From positions 13,844,437 through 13,908,436 of the forward strand of contig NC_088313.1 in NCBI RefSeq assembly GCF_910592395.1: a stretch of 64,000 nucleotides of DNA. The letters run 5' to 3'. The position numbers were made by a program, and so were the translations under genes. This document shows, one piece after another, positions 37,176-47,198 of this stretch. Under the pieces are notes generated by a model. It worked only from the letters and a program-made list of their open reading frames with translations, made no database searches and had not been told where the DNA came from. The DNA comes from Lineus longissimus. Its lineage: Eukaryota; Nemertea; Pilidiophora; Heteronemertea; Lineidae. Each line of letters starts with the position of its first letter. Position 1 is the stretch's first letter.

Positions 37176-37367
37176 TACAGGCGTATCAGACTATCAAAGG
37201 GAGAACTTCTCCTAACTCACAGCTCGCGCGAACTAGGTCCGCAAGGGGTAAGATCCCTTGAGCTGAGAGAGAGGAAGATGTTCAAAATCAAAATTGCTTT
37301 ACTTATTAACGGTTTTCTAAACAATACACTTATACCACTTAGCGTACCGGACTATTTTACCTTAGAC

Positions 37368-38408
37368 CTATTTCTTGTTGTCAAATTGGGCCTTTGCCAA
37401 CTTCATCTTTTCACATTCTTTGTACCAATGCCCAACCTCACCGCAAAAATTACATGGGCCCGGGTTATTTCTAGCATAACCATAACCGCCATAACCCCTG
37501 CCGCGACCTCTACCTCTGCCGTACCCATAACCCCCACCATATCCCTGACCGTAAGCGGCACCATAGCCACCAAAGCCAAACTGATGCTTGGGAGGTGGGG
37601 GAGGCTGCGCGTAAACATGCTGAAGGGGGGAAGAGGATACGGCAGAAGAGGTAACCGGTGGAGACTGTGACCTGGAACGAAGCGGCTTTTTTACCAACTT
37701 TTTGGCCTTTTTGCACTTGGCTAAAGCTTTCATTATTACGTCAGACTGGCCTCCACCCAATGCGGAAAGACAAAAAGTGGGGATATCAACAGTATCTTTG
37801 AAACGTTCAGCTTGTTTGCCGAGCTCGTAAAAGAGGTGCAAATCTTTGTGATCTTGGTCCTTGGTGCACGCCACTAGTTCGTCTAAAGTGGCTAGGATGA
37901 GGGTAACGTTGGGCTATACTTGTAAGGATAAATTCCTCACCTTCCTCAGGACTGCCTCCACCGGTTCTGCCTTTCGGTTCTTTTCTCTCTTTTCTAGTTC
38001 TAGAATTCGTTCCCGTAAACGCGGCGCGGTTTCCTCATCCTGTTCTTGACGGTCGAGGCGAGGGGCTTTGGCTACTGGTGCTTCGTCTTCATGCAATTGT
38101 TGTCCAACGGGCTGTCCATACTCGTTCGCAACCACAATGGCCGAATGTAGCAGCAGGCGGAAGTTGCCTACCGAATCTTCTCGACCTGACATTCTGAAAA
38201 AATCTACCGCATCTTCACCCGTGAGTTCCTGAAAGGCTACTGCTATGTCGGGGACGTCCAATTGTTCGGTAGGGCGGTTGAGGCGTATACGAGCAAGTGG
38301 GTCCGGGAGGTCGTCGTCCTTGAAACGGGCGAGAAGCTTCAAAATGGGCAGCAAATCTCTGCCCACTAATGAGTGCCTTTTCCGCAGTAATATGTTATTG
38401 GAAGCCAT
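37368..38408 (-). pseudogene. Gag of PAT-type element, one in-frame amber codon
   Basis: One frame from ATG 38408 to the stop at 37368-37370 encodes about 346 residues, interrupted only by TAG at 37914-37916. The N-terminal part (MASNNILLRKRHSL...) is acidic and helical, with a KR-rich coiled segment ending at the TAG. The C-terminal part has a Pro-rich tract, a long Gly-Tyr-Arg repeat (GGYGYGRGRGRGRGYG) and one zinc knuckle, CNFCGEVGHWYKEC. It should package the element RNA. The TAG is either an inactivating mutation in an otherwise intact copy or a read-through stop. Two clean halves in the same frame favour a single recent substitution. Confidence 0.85.
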
Positions 38409-38973
38409 GACAGAAAACTTCTAGGAGCGAAGCAATCTAGCCACGGCCTAGAAGGGAGTGAAACAAGATTGCCACCAGACCTGAATTTAAACTCACGCCC
38501 AGAGATTATGAATGGGATTATAAAACCAGTTGAAAGGTGTAAAAGCCAGTTAACAAAGGATCTCCGGCGTGCACAAAAGGGCGTGTCACGTAACACGAAT
38601 CACGCGGCGAGCTTGACGGGAAAGCGCATGTGCGCACCCAACCCTCGATATGTTACATAATGTAAAACCTAATGTTTTGCTGCCCTAGCAGACCTATTTC
38701 CATAATGCATTTACCTATGCATTTCCTATACCTCTGTATACATGACCAAACCGAAATGGCCGCCATACCAAATAACCAAACTGCCAAGTAACCTAAAACT
38801 TGGAACCTTCACTATAGCTTTATAATAGCCCTTACCGAACTCTAAATTTGGCAAAAGGACGAGCACAAACTTAGAAACGGGATAGCTGTATAGAAAATCT
38901 AAAATAGCGAGAAATAGGCAAAAAACGGAGATAATTACCTGAGAGCGCACAAAAAAGCCGACCGTAAGGTGAA

Positions 38974-39028
38974 CATGCGAGACGAAATACAGTTCGCTCA
39001 ATCACCGCCAGGATACACTTTGGATCTG
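38974..39028 (-). repeat. Split direct repeat A1 (5' terminus)
   Basis: Starts in plus orientation CATGCGAGACGAAATACAGT and ends GGATCTG, identical to A2 at 33192-33246. Confidence 0.95.
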
Positions 39029-39082
39029 GCGAGGTTTAACAGCCTTCACGTATTTGAAACGATCATCTGCTGTGTTTCTTAT
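39029..39082 (-). CDS. Candidate host terminal exon, 5' part, interrupted by the PAT element
   Basis: Behind an acceptor (CTTACTCTAAG) the frame reads IRNTADDRFKYVKAVKPR up to the insertion site. It is in phase 0, matching the phase 0 donor of the exon at 39922-40122. The 750 bp Harbinger derivative sits a few bases upstream of the acceptor, inside what would be a ~90 bp intron. Product not recognised; the peptide would be about 95 residues if there are only two exons. Confidence 0.35.
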
Positions 39083-39341
39083 CTTAGAGTAAAGCCCTGT
39101 GTACACTGTCAACATTTTCGGTAACATGTTGAGCAACATGTTGACCAGGTAGCTTGTTGACAGAATTGTTGACAGTGTACACAGAGTAAAAAGAGTTCGG
39201 TAACATGTTACCCAAATGTTACTGAGATGTTGACGAAAGAATGCAGATGCATATATGTTGACGAGATGTTGACGAGCTTTAACCAATCAGGAATAGATTC
39301 TAAAGCACATGACCTACCTGTGGTCATGTGATTTGGACAAA

Positions 39342-39485
39342 ATGGCAGCCACCATGGAATGGAACAAAGGGAAGGAGGACATGCTTATTGAAATATGGGA
39401 AAGTTGCACCTTTTTGTGGGATGTAACATCGAAGCAGGACAAAGATAAGAATAGAAAGAAGTATGCCCTGGAAGATATTGCGATA
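39342..39485 (+). pseudogene. N-terminal part of Harbinger MADF/Myb-like DNA-binding protein
   Basis: From ATG 39342 the frame gives MAATMEWNKGKEDMLIEIWE, then LWDVTSKQDKDKNRKKYALE and DIA. This is the first part of a MADF domain: acidic first helix, LWD turn, Lys-rich linker, W/Y..IA helix. In Harbinger transposons this second protein binds DNA and helps carry the transposase to the nucleus. The frame loses similarity at the deletion junction near 39490. Confidence 0.75.
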
Positions 39486-39489
39486 GGCC

Positions 39490-39682
39490 CATGCTGCTCC
39501 CTCAAGATGATCCAGGGCCTTGTCCACACTCGTTTTACTTCATCATTGCGTCTTCTCTTCCGCCTGTCAACCACCAGCATCAAAATTGCAGCAGAAGCCC
39601 TTACAAGGCATCTTCTCCTCTTGGAATTTTCCATTCTTATGATTTTCCCTCCAAAAACTGCCCTCCAAATCAACATTCCCAC
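39490..39682 (-). pseudogene. N-terminal part of Harbinger transposase
   Basis: The minus strand reads an Arg-rich stretch RRKRRRNDEVKRVWTRPWI followed by LREQHG, the N-terminal signature also seen as VWVRPCIGRR in the copy at 20340. The DDE domain is deleted. Confidence 0.75.
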
Positions 39683-39921
39683 TTATTTTTCGGCAACATC
39701 TCGGTAACATGTTGGCCAAATGTTACCCATTTGTTACCAAGTGTACACAGGGCCAATATTCATGTTGCCCAGGTGAGTTACCGTACCTGGTCAACATGTT
39801 GCTCAACATGTTACCGAAAATGTTGACAGTGTACACAGGGCTTAAGGTGAAGTCAATGAGTAGGTTGGTGACCTTGCAAAGACATTGGGCGGGTTCTCCA
39901 AGCATGAAATTCATCAGTTAC

Positions 39922-40122
39922 CTCTTGCAGTTGCTCTTTAGTCAGTCTCATGTGAACGTCCGGAAAATTCCGTACTTTTAGTTCTTCCCCTAACATTAGC
40001 ATCACCCCTTTGGATTGCAATATCTTGCAGGTTGGAACATCATCTTCGACTTGTGAGAGTGACACTTGAGGTGAAAACAAAGATGGCTGCTTGTAACACA
40101 TGGAGTCAAGACGGTGTTGCAT
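39922..40122 (-). CDS. Candidate first coding exon of a small unidentified host gene
   Basis: ATG at 40122 opens 67 codons ending precisely at a GAG/GTAACT donor (intron starts 39921). The composition looks coding: a Ser/Gln/Val-rich start, then LQSKGVMLMLGEELKVRNFP and a charged helix MRLTKEQLQE. A phase 0 donor matches the downstream candidate exon. No signal peptide and no recognised family. Promoter-side sequence contains a 35 bp palindrome at 40441-40475. Confidence 0.4.
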
Positions 40123-40904
40123 CTCCTTAACCGCTTAGTGATTGGTGTTACAGGTTTTTAAAGGATAGGTGAAAAACGAAGCCGGGTTGCTACATATGTA
40201 GAGAACAAACTCCTGATTGCAAATCTGAAATCCCCAACCTTATACCTAGTCAGATCAAAAAAATTGACCAATTCTCTTAATAGATCTGAGGTTGCTTAGA
40301 TTAAGCCAACAGGTTATGTGACAGATCTGTGAGGTATCATCGTTGTTACAGATCTGTTACATTACTTACGAATTGTGCCTAATCTGTTACACTGACATGG
40401 ATGTAACAGCGGTGTTTGTCTCCAGTTAAGAATTCCTGATTAGTGTAACAGATATGTTACATATCTGTTACACTAACACATCCGAACAGGAAATACTTTT
40501 TTAAACTCACAGTGATTTGGAAATTGTCAATTTTCATCTTGTCTTTTTCCTGTGGAGGCCATATGTGAAATATGAACAATTGCACACATTTGGTAAATTT
40601 TAAGGTGACCAATTAACCAACTCATTATCATAAGCAGCCTAAAATTGACACAGCAATAAGGACTCTCTAGCTCGACGTTGAGGGTTTATGTAGTCTTTTC
40701 GTGAATCCAGAATGCTTCATAGCACAATTTAGACGAATTTACACACCTACTTCAACTAATCAGCATAATTACCACAGCATTGTTTAAGGAACGGCACTAC
40801 ATTTTGACACATGTGGTATCCGAATGGTTAGTTTGTGAATCGTTGGTTGTTGACTAGAGTTGGGGAAGTTTAAGTTTCAGTGTTTTTTAGTATTCTTTAA
40901 ATTT
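40123..40904. other. No gene recognised; TGTAACAGAT palindromes
   Basis: Variants of TGTAACAGAT occur in both orientations between about 40315 and 40475. This may be a MITE or a regulatory region of the minus-strand candidate gene. Confidence 0.5.
40441..40475. repeat. Perfect 17 bp-arm palindrome with one-base centre
   Basis: TAGTGTAACAGATATGT (40441-40457), a single T, then its exact reverse complement to 40475. Other half copies (GTTACAGATCTGTTAC near 40346) lie within 100 bp. Confidence 0.9.
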
Positions 40905-41684
40905 AATATAAGTTTATTAAGCACCAATATACAAGAGTACAGAACACAAACAATAAAAATACAAACAAACGAAGGAACACAATGGTGGCACTCAATAGGG
41001 ACACCCAGAGGGATCATAGACCCATAATAGGGGTCCCCTAAAAATTAATACATATAATGATAAAAATCAATCAATATTGGACTAAAAAAATAAAATAAAT
41101 AACAGGCAGAAGAGAGATTTTAAATCTACAGTTAGCACATCTTCAACGCCCAACCCATGTGCACGCATTGTCCGGGTCAAAGCGCCCCGTCAACAGCTCA
41201 TTGTAGCAGAGTCTTTCTATACAATAGAAAGACTCTGATTGTAGTAAACACCGACAGAGCGCCTGAACACATTAAGACTCGCCGCTCAACGCGCGCGCAT
41301 GGGCAGGGCGTTCCAGCTGTAAGTGACACGATTAAAAAAAGACCCGGCAAAAAGTTTCCGTCCTAAATGAACTGCGGCTGCGAATAAAAAGAGGGTCCCC
41401 TCTTCTTTCTCTAAAAAGTAAATAATTGGTTGTGTCAAAAACAACCATACCGGTAAAGCATTTGAATAAAAATGACAAATCTGACATTTCCCGCCTGTGT
41501 GAGAGTGGCGCTATGTTGAGGGCTAAAAGCCTGTCCTTATAGCTCAGTTGGTCGCCGAGCATGTGCCTAGTTGCCCGGCGTTGAACACGCTAAATTTTAG
41601 TCAAGTTGTCTTTTGTGAGGGAATCCCAGGACACAGTATTATATTCGAGTTTACACCTGACTAGAGACTCGAAAAGAGGACGCA
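40905..41684 (-). pseudogene. 3' part of a LINE (Jockey/CR1-like clade) reverse transcriptase and tail
   Basis: The minus strand reads LRPLFESLVRCKLEYNTVSW, DNLTKI, then after one TAG codon RVQRRATRHML, YKDRLLALNIAPLSHRRE and DLSFLFKCFTG, ending with SWNALP-type sequence. This is the thumb and C-terminal region typical of Jockey/CR1-clade LINEs. The tail down to about 40905 is AT-rich untranslated sequence. A Helitron follows immediately at 41685; the LINE continues beyond it at 44431. Confidence 0.82.
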
Positions 41685-41756
41685 TCAACCCAGAAGTATT
41701 AGGGTAGCAGGAAGGGTTGGGCGTTTGTGGTTTCTGAGTCTGAGGGGGTTGGTGTC

Positions 41757-41818
41757 TGTTGACTGTGCTTTAAGAGAGACTAGGCATGGCGCCAGTCTCT
41801 CTTAAAGCACAGTCAACA
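41757..41818. repeat. 25 bp perfect hairpin near the Helitron 5' end, copy 1
   Basis: Arms 41757-41781 and 41794-41818 (outermost bases TGTTGACTGTGCTTTAAG) are perfectly complementary with a 12 base loop. A third copy of one arm with the same flank lies near 42153-42177. Conserved at 50193-50254. Confidence 0.95.
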
Positions 41819-42862
41819 GGCATTTGGTGTCAGTATTTGGGTTTTGATTGCCATGACTGTACCCCTGTAAAAGTCAGAGGAGGAGAAGTTTGGAATGATG
41901 AAAGCATTGAAGAAGAAGAAATGTTATTATATATTGAGGAAAGCAAAATTTATTATGAGACTAGAAGGCAGTGTCCTGACTTGATTATTTTGAAAATGGC
42001 GGTCTGAACACATTAAAAGGTGGAACATGGCATTTTATCGACTTTGAAGTGTTCCGCAGTTAAAGGGAGACTATAGGCAGCAGCTAGGTAGGCAAGATAA
42101 AGTCATACAAATTTGCCAATAGGGGTCAGTCATATCTCTAGGCATGGCGCTAGTCTCTCTTAAAGCACAGTCAACAGGCATTTGGTCTTAGTATTTGGGT
42201 AAGTACAGAATCAAGGCAGCTCAGAGAGCAATGATTGAACGATGCTGTGGACAAGTCCAAGGATACTGCATCAGTCACGACCAACTTCTCATCAGAAAGC
42301 GTCACCACCAGCATATTCAATGTTCAGTTCCAACCTGTACCAGTCCAATGCACGCCTGTCATGGTCAGCAGTGGTCAGCTTAGCGCGATATGGAACATTC
42401 TTCCGAAACTCAAGCGAGGGAAGTCTGCTCATTAGCCTATCTCGCGCACTGCTCCTTCTTGTCAAACATTGTAGTGAAATCGTGGTACAGTGGGGCGTCC
42501 TCGAGGATTGCAGCTGGTCGGACAGACGTGAGGTGGAATGTGGGCGGCTGCACTTCTTCGTTGATGTGCGATGGCAGATAGCACAGTTGTTGCGTTGCAT
42601 GACAGCTGAAAGTGAATGTGATATCATAGAACTGAGGCGTTTGCAATGAGACTATAGGTGAAGTAGAAGCAAGGAGTGAAATGGGCCATCTTCCAGTGAC
42701 TAATATACAGAGTAAGGGCACTGGGTGTTATTTGATTCAGCATTGAATGTATTCCTCGTACAAGCGTGAATAGTGTGGACATACAGTGAGAGGTGAGAGA
42801 CCCCTATTGACTACTTCTTGTAACTTTATCTTGGATATTATATTAGTATTGAACTTCTAGCC

Positions 42863-42991
42863 ATGGATTATGAAGAAATTGAAGTTGTAGGCATGGAATA
42901 TGAAAAATTATTCAACGTTGAAAGACATTATTCCATGAGGCTTTGCCGTGATCGCAAAGGACGCGACGCGATTGGTTCACATGCTAATGAG
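42863..42991 (+). CDS. Possible captured exon within Helitron copy 1
   Basis: After an acceptor-like TTCTAG, ATG 42863 opens 43 codons (starts MDYEEIEVVGMEYEKLFN) and ends at a strong donor GAG/GTATGA at 42991/42992. The same exon is unchanged at 51274-51402. Helitrons often capture host exons, but the source gene was not recognised. Confidence 0.3.
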
Positions 42992-44430
42992 GTATGATAA
43001 TGATAATTACCTCTATAATGCTACTTGGATAGCGACTGTGTCGTTGATTGCAACAGTGGTCTATGTCAATGTGTGCCTGTAATGTCAATGAAGTATGATG
43101 AGGTGATGACGATAGTGCAATTGACTAGGTGGCGCATTTTAGAATCAGCAGTGAGCACTGTGTGTAACATGGTGGAGGCAGCGGAGATAATAACTGTGTC
43201 GAAAGTATTGTTATAGGGCCTTCCCTAGGCCCATGGGGTTAAATTTACAATCCACGATTGAAAAGATGTAGTTTGATCGCATTCAACTATAAATCCATTG
43301 AACAGTTGTGTTCCTTGGCTTTAGTCAACCGATGACCTTTTGTTGGGCCATGATCGGGGATTGTAAACTGTAAATGTATTATGGACTGGGAGACGGGGAA
43401 AACACAAGTGAAATAGACCAAAACAAGTGATTTTGGGGCTTTGGTTTAGACGCATGCCCCACATGCGCCATGCGGGATTATGCGGGATTATACGGTTCAT
43501 GTGAACTTGTTGACATCTACATGATCTAGTGCCGTTATTGGTCATGGTACATGGTAGGCCTAATCATCATGGCAATATGTTTCAGGAAAAGCTCAGAGTA
43601 AAATGAACTGCCGATGAATAATGATGTTGTTCATGTTTACCATGTTTACTATACATAGCCATAGGGTATGCACTGGCCAGTGCACTTTCTGCACGTCGTC
43701 ATGGTCATGTTACATGTACGTGATACCTTGCATATTTTGTTTTTTGAATGCGCATGCTTTTTGGGCAAAATCACTTGTACCAACACTAATGAATAATGTC
43801 TTCTTATCCCTATAACTCCATACACAGTGAGGGCATTGTCCCATTCTCATCAAATGGTAACTTATTGTACCGTATTAGGGTGGAAGTTGGGGAGCAGATA
43901 CCTACCGCTGCACGCCTGTCATAATCAGCAGTGATGAGCTTAGCGCGATATGGAACATTCTTCAGAAACTCAAGCGAGGGAAGTCTGCTCATTAGCATAT
44001 CTCGCGCACTGCTCCTTATTGTCAAACATCGTAGTGAAATCGTAATGGAAAACGTCTGGCTTTGCGCCAGACGTTGAGACTAATAAGTGAAGAACTAGTA
44101 GGTTAAGAACTTCTACTTGCGCGAGACTGCTCTGATAAAATTATCATTGCAGAGACTACGGTGACGTACACATATATTTTTTACAATCAAAAATGCCCTC
44201 AAAAGACGACATGGAATGATTATTTTATTGATATTTCCTACTATATACCTTCCAATTATCACTTTATACAAATAGATCGGCGTTAGGTCGCATGCTTTTC
44301 TTTCCTGGTGACACTATAAAGCAAAATAGTTGCAACCCCGTAAATGCGCTATAAGTCCAATAATAAGTGACGGTGACCCGCCAGCTTCGCTTTTTTGCCG
44401 CTACGCGGCGCGTTAGGCCCTTGCGTCTAG

Positions 44431-44596
44431 GATTATTTCTCTTATCGAAGACCCGCCGCACCGTAGCCCAAGTCTGTTTGGCTTTCTTAACAATAGCATT
44501 AATGTGAGAAGAGAAAGTCAGAACAATTAATGAACAATTCACCCTAATTAGCTTATGTTGATTACGCTTAGTTACGCTAAGTAACTTTATAAGCAA
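44431..44596 (-). pseudogene. Upstream part of the same LINE, split off by the Helitron
   Basis: The minus strand reads LTFSSHINAIVKKAKQTWAT and VRRVFDKRN up to the Helitron junction. It is the RT thumb segment that normally precedes the LFESLVRxxLEY motif found at 41684. The frame is the same on both sides of the insertion. Upstream of 44596 similarity is lost, so the LINE is 5' truncated. Confidence 0.78.
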
Positions 44597-45575
44597 AAAA
44601 ATTGATGACGGATTAAAACAATCTTTGTCATCATGGTATATTTGAAGGTTTAAGGTAAGTATCTATGTGTCTAAATATAATGAGGGAGCGGGGTTTTGCA
44701 TACTTTTAATTTTCAATCATGGATGTAGAATGCTAATTTGCATAATTTGCATAAAATAGCTGAGGGAGTAAGCATTTTTGGGACCCCTTCTGGATTTCAA
44801 GGGTCCCACCCAAGGAAGCCTAATAAACAGTTGTTGCTTTCAATTGTTCGGCGTGTCCCCTTTATTTTGTCAAGCCACCTAACTAGTGGACGGATCTAGC
44901 TGTAGTCAAAGTTTCACGCTGGACGGAGGCCAATACAGGGTAAACGACAATGACACACATCATCTTGGCGAAGACGATTACACACTTAGGGGGGGGGGGG
45001 GGGAAAACTCATAATGTCTTCGCCAAGAAATAAGCCGTACAGAGCGGAAATCTTTCACCGGCCAAGTTCAATGCACTTGGTCAATCCTGATAAATTTGTG
45101 TAGCCCCTGCATGAACTCGAGGACAAGTTCCCCGACTCATATAATGCGCGGTTGAACACACGTCTAAATAATGTTTTTTTCGGCATGGCCTTAAAATATG
45201 GAACTGCGTTTTATTCCTTGACGACTAAGCTTGTATGCTTCTGCGGCCGCGATTGCCTCCTCTGGTATTGAGCCATCGTGAGCGGGGTTAAGAGTATAAC
45301 TTTTAAATTAAAGAACATGCCCAGTCAGTGACAAAATCCTGGACTGTTGCCCTGGTGGTTGAGAGTAACGCACGTAAAACATGCAGAGGGATGATTCAAC
45401 GACCATGTACTTTTAATTTCAACTTAATTTCAACTTTAGCTTAACCTCTACTTTATTCATCACAGGCTTTACAGCTGGAAAAGAAAGGTATGATTGATTG
45501 ATTGATTTCTTATCATTCCATCTTATAGATGAGTACAATTCAAATACATGTTATACGTGTACATGTAGGCTATAT
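44597..45575. other. No gene recognised; poly-G hairpin
   Basis: Non-coding. Near 44780-44860 is text resembling a LINE tail (GGGTCCCACCCAAGGAAGCC). The poly-G hairpin is listed separately. Confidence 0.5.
44964..45027. repeat. Hairpin with a 15 G run in the loop
   Basis: CTTGGCGAAGAC (44964-44975) pairs exactly with 45016-45027; the loop holds G15 at 44989-45003. A G run this long could form a quadruplex-type structure. Confidence 0.9.
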
Positions 45576-46228
45576 ACTCTATCTTCGGAACTATAACACC
45601 AGACAAAGAAAAGTCACTAGGTCCACCTTAATGGTGAATATTCATGACCCTAGCAAAAGCCTATTATATAGCAAGGCCTATCAGTCATACCTGGTCAAAT
45701 AGCAGAAGTTGAGGTTTAGCCCTAGGCTGGCCAGTTTTGATTACGACAGCCTTCTTATGTCTTATTTCATGCATCAACCAACCAGAAATAAGCAGGTCAT
45801 GATTGTAAGTCATGGTGAATGTTAACTGACGGGTTCATGTATGGCTGGCGCGAGTGGACAGAATTCAGAATTATACCACGGCATAAATCGGAATTGTGGT
45901 GCACCATAAATAAAAACATCGGATCTCGTGAATTGCGCCGCGGCATAAATAGGAATTGTGGGCGGAAGTGCGATTTATGCCGCACCATAAATAAAACGAT
46001 TGCCACCTTCTGATTGGTCTAATTATGCCACACCACAATTCCTATTTATGCCGTGGCATAATTCTGAATTCTGCCGCGGCATAATTCACGAGATCAGATG
46101 TTTTGATTGGTTGATTTATGGTGCACCACAATTCCTATTTATGTCGTGGCATAATTCTGAATTTTGTCCACTCGTGCCAGCCATATTCGTGGTGGAGTTA
46201 TCTGGTGTCATAGTTTCGGAGATAGAGT
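45576..46228. mobile_element. Foldback MITE (653 bp)
   Basis: Outer inverted ends ACTCTATCTTCGGAACTATA against the inverse of GATAGAGT at 46228. Inside, long imperfect inverted arms (about 45846-46000 and 46015-46185) are built from GGCATAAATAGGAATTGTGG-type blocks. No clear target duplication and no coding capacity. Confidence 0.75.
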
Positions 46229-47198
46229 CGGACTAATTAATGAACATACACACAAACATACGCAAAAACGCTACAGGGTGCAGTTGAATACAGAGATGAT
46301 CGCTATCTACAGCACTTAAAATTAATGACTTTACGTTGAGCAGAAAGGGTCCCAATGGGGAAAGAGGTAGTTAGAACAACGATTTTGGAAAGGCTCCGTA
46401 GAATTGTTATGTAAATAAATAAATAAATCTCTGGAAAAGGGAAATGTCCGTAACTTCTATTAATTTTTTTTAAAGTTTATCTTTTTGCGGAATGAGGTCT
46501 TCGCAGTGTAAAATGATATGATTAACAATGTCAGAACAATGAGTTTTACATAATTAACATTCAATTAAACTTGATTTAACCATTAATAACAATACTAAGA
46601 AAGCGAACTGAAACCTTAAATATCTATATTTGCGTGCTGATATAACCAGCATGGTGAAATCCATGGGAGTCTTTTATTTCGCCGAATCATGCGCACACAC
46701 CGGATATCCATTCTAGTTAAGTAGTAGTCATTTACACTGTTATTTACAATCTTATTCCACATTTTGGGATCGGGAAATTCTGCGTGTTTCACAAATGTGT
46801 TCAGGAAATAATTGAATCGAAAGATTGTATCGTTTAAGGGCATTTAAGAAATCAGGAATCATCATTCCACGTGTGCCCATTTTACTTTTTGATCCAGTTA
46901 TATATACACATAAGCGAAGAGAAAAACTCGTTTTAGGGTACAACCATTTTTCTGATTGCACAGACGGCCAAAAAGTAAAAGCTCGAGTTTGTCTATATAA
47001 CTAAGCATTGATCCGAGTCCTAGAGATGCAGTCGATCTTCCAGGAGTTTTAGGCAGGTGGAGTCGGACCTGGGTGATAATTTGTCCGTTTCAAAGATAAA
47101 ATCCGTTCTTCAAACATGCCGTTAATCAGGGTTGATGACATTTCCACGAAGTCGGTGTAAGGTGAAACTCTATGCGAATGATACTACAGTTTGACCTG
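46229..47198 (-). other. Probable 3' untranslated and flanking region of the STELLO-like gene
   Basis: No coding frames of note. On the minus strand an AATAAA signal lies at 46678-46673, about 520 bases past the stop. A short TAAA microsatellite lies near 46414-46427. Confidence 0.45.

Larger units (their letters stand above)
32967..39026 (-). mobile_element. PAT/Ngaro-type DIRS-order retrotransposon with split direct repeats
   Basis: A ~6.06 kb element read on the minus strand in the order gag, RT-RNase H, tyrosine recombinase. In element orientation the ends are A1 (39028-38974), the coding body, then B1 (33314-33245), A2 (33246-33192) and B2 (33036-32967). A1 and A2 match over about 55 bp, B1 and B2 over 70 bp with one difference. 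The internal A2-B1 junction reads GATCTGCACA, the sequence expected when the two outer ends join in a circle. TCTG is shared at the left junction (32965-32968), right junction (39025-39028) and internal junction (33243-33246), and no target duplication is seen, as expected for recombinase integration. The copy looks young: RT and YR frames are intact. Confidence 0.93.
39093..39842. mobile_element. Harbinger deletion derivative (750 bp) with TAA target duplication
   Basis: The ends AGCCCTGTGTACACTGTCAA... and the inverted right end are identical for over 50 bp. TAA flanks both sides (39090-39092, 39843-39845). Subterminal regions carry repeated AACATGTT palindromes. Inside are the 5' parts of both Harbinger genes facing each other, fused by one internal deletion near 39490. 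This identifies the autonomous parent family. Confidence 0.93.
41685..44430 (+). mobile_element. Non-autonomous Helitron, copy 1 (2.75 kb), inserted in the LINE
   Basis: Starts TC at 41685 and ends CTAG at 44427-44430. A terminal hairpin GCCGCTACGCGGC (44397-44409) lies 17 nt before CTAG. There is no target duplication: removing 41685-44430 restores one continuous LINE frame. A second copy at 50126-52849 stops being similar exactly after CTAG, which fixes the 3' end independently. The insertion site is A/G rather than the usual A/T. No Rep/helicase is encoded. A ~125 bp segment (42355-42480) recurs internally at 43917-44042. Confidence 0.83.

Noticed and set aside
37278-37670. Plus-strand 130-codon ORF
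   Set aside because: Antisense shadow of the Gly-rich gag C-terminus.
42242-42649. 135- and 111-residue ORFs in the Helitron copies
   Set aside because: Overlapping frames on both strands in a non-autonomous element; no recognised domain, and identity between copies reflects recent duplication rather than selection.
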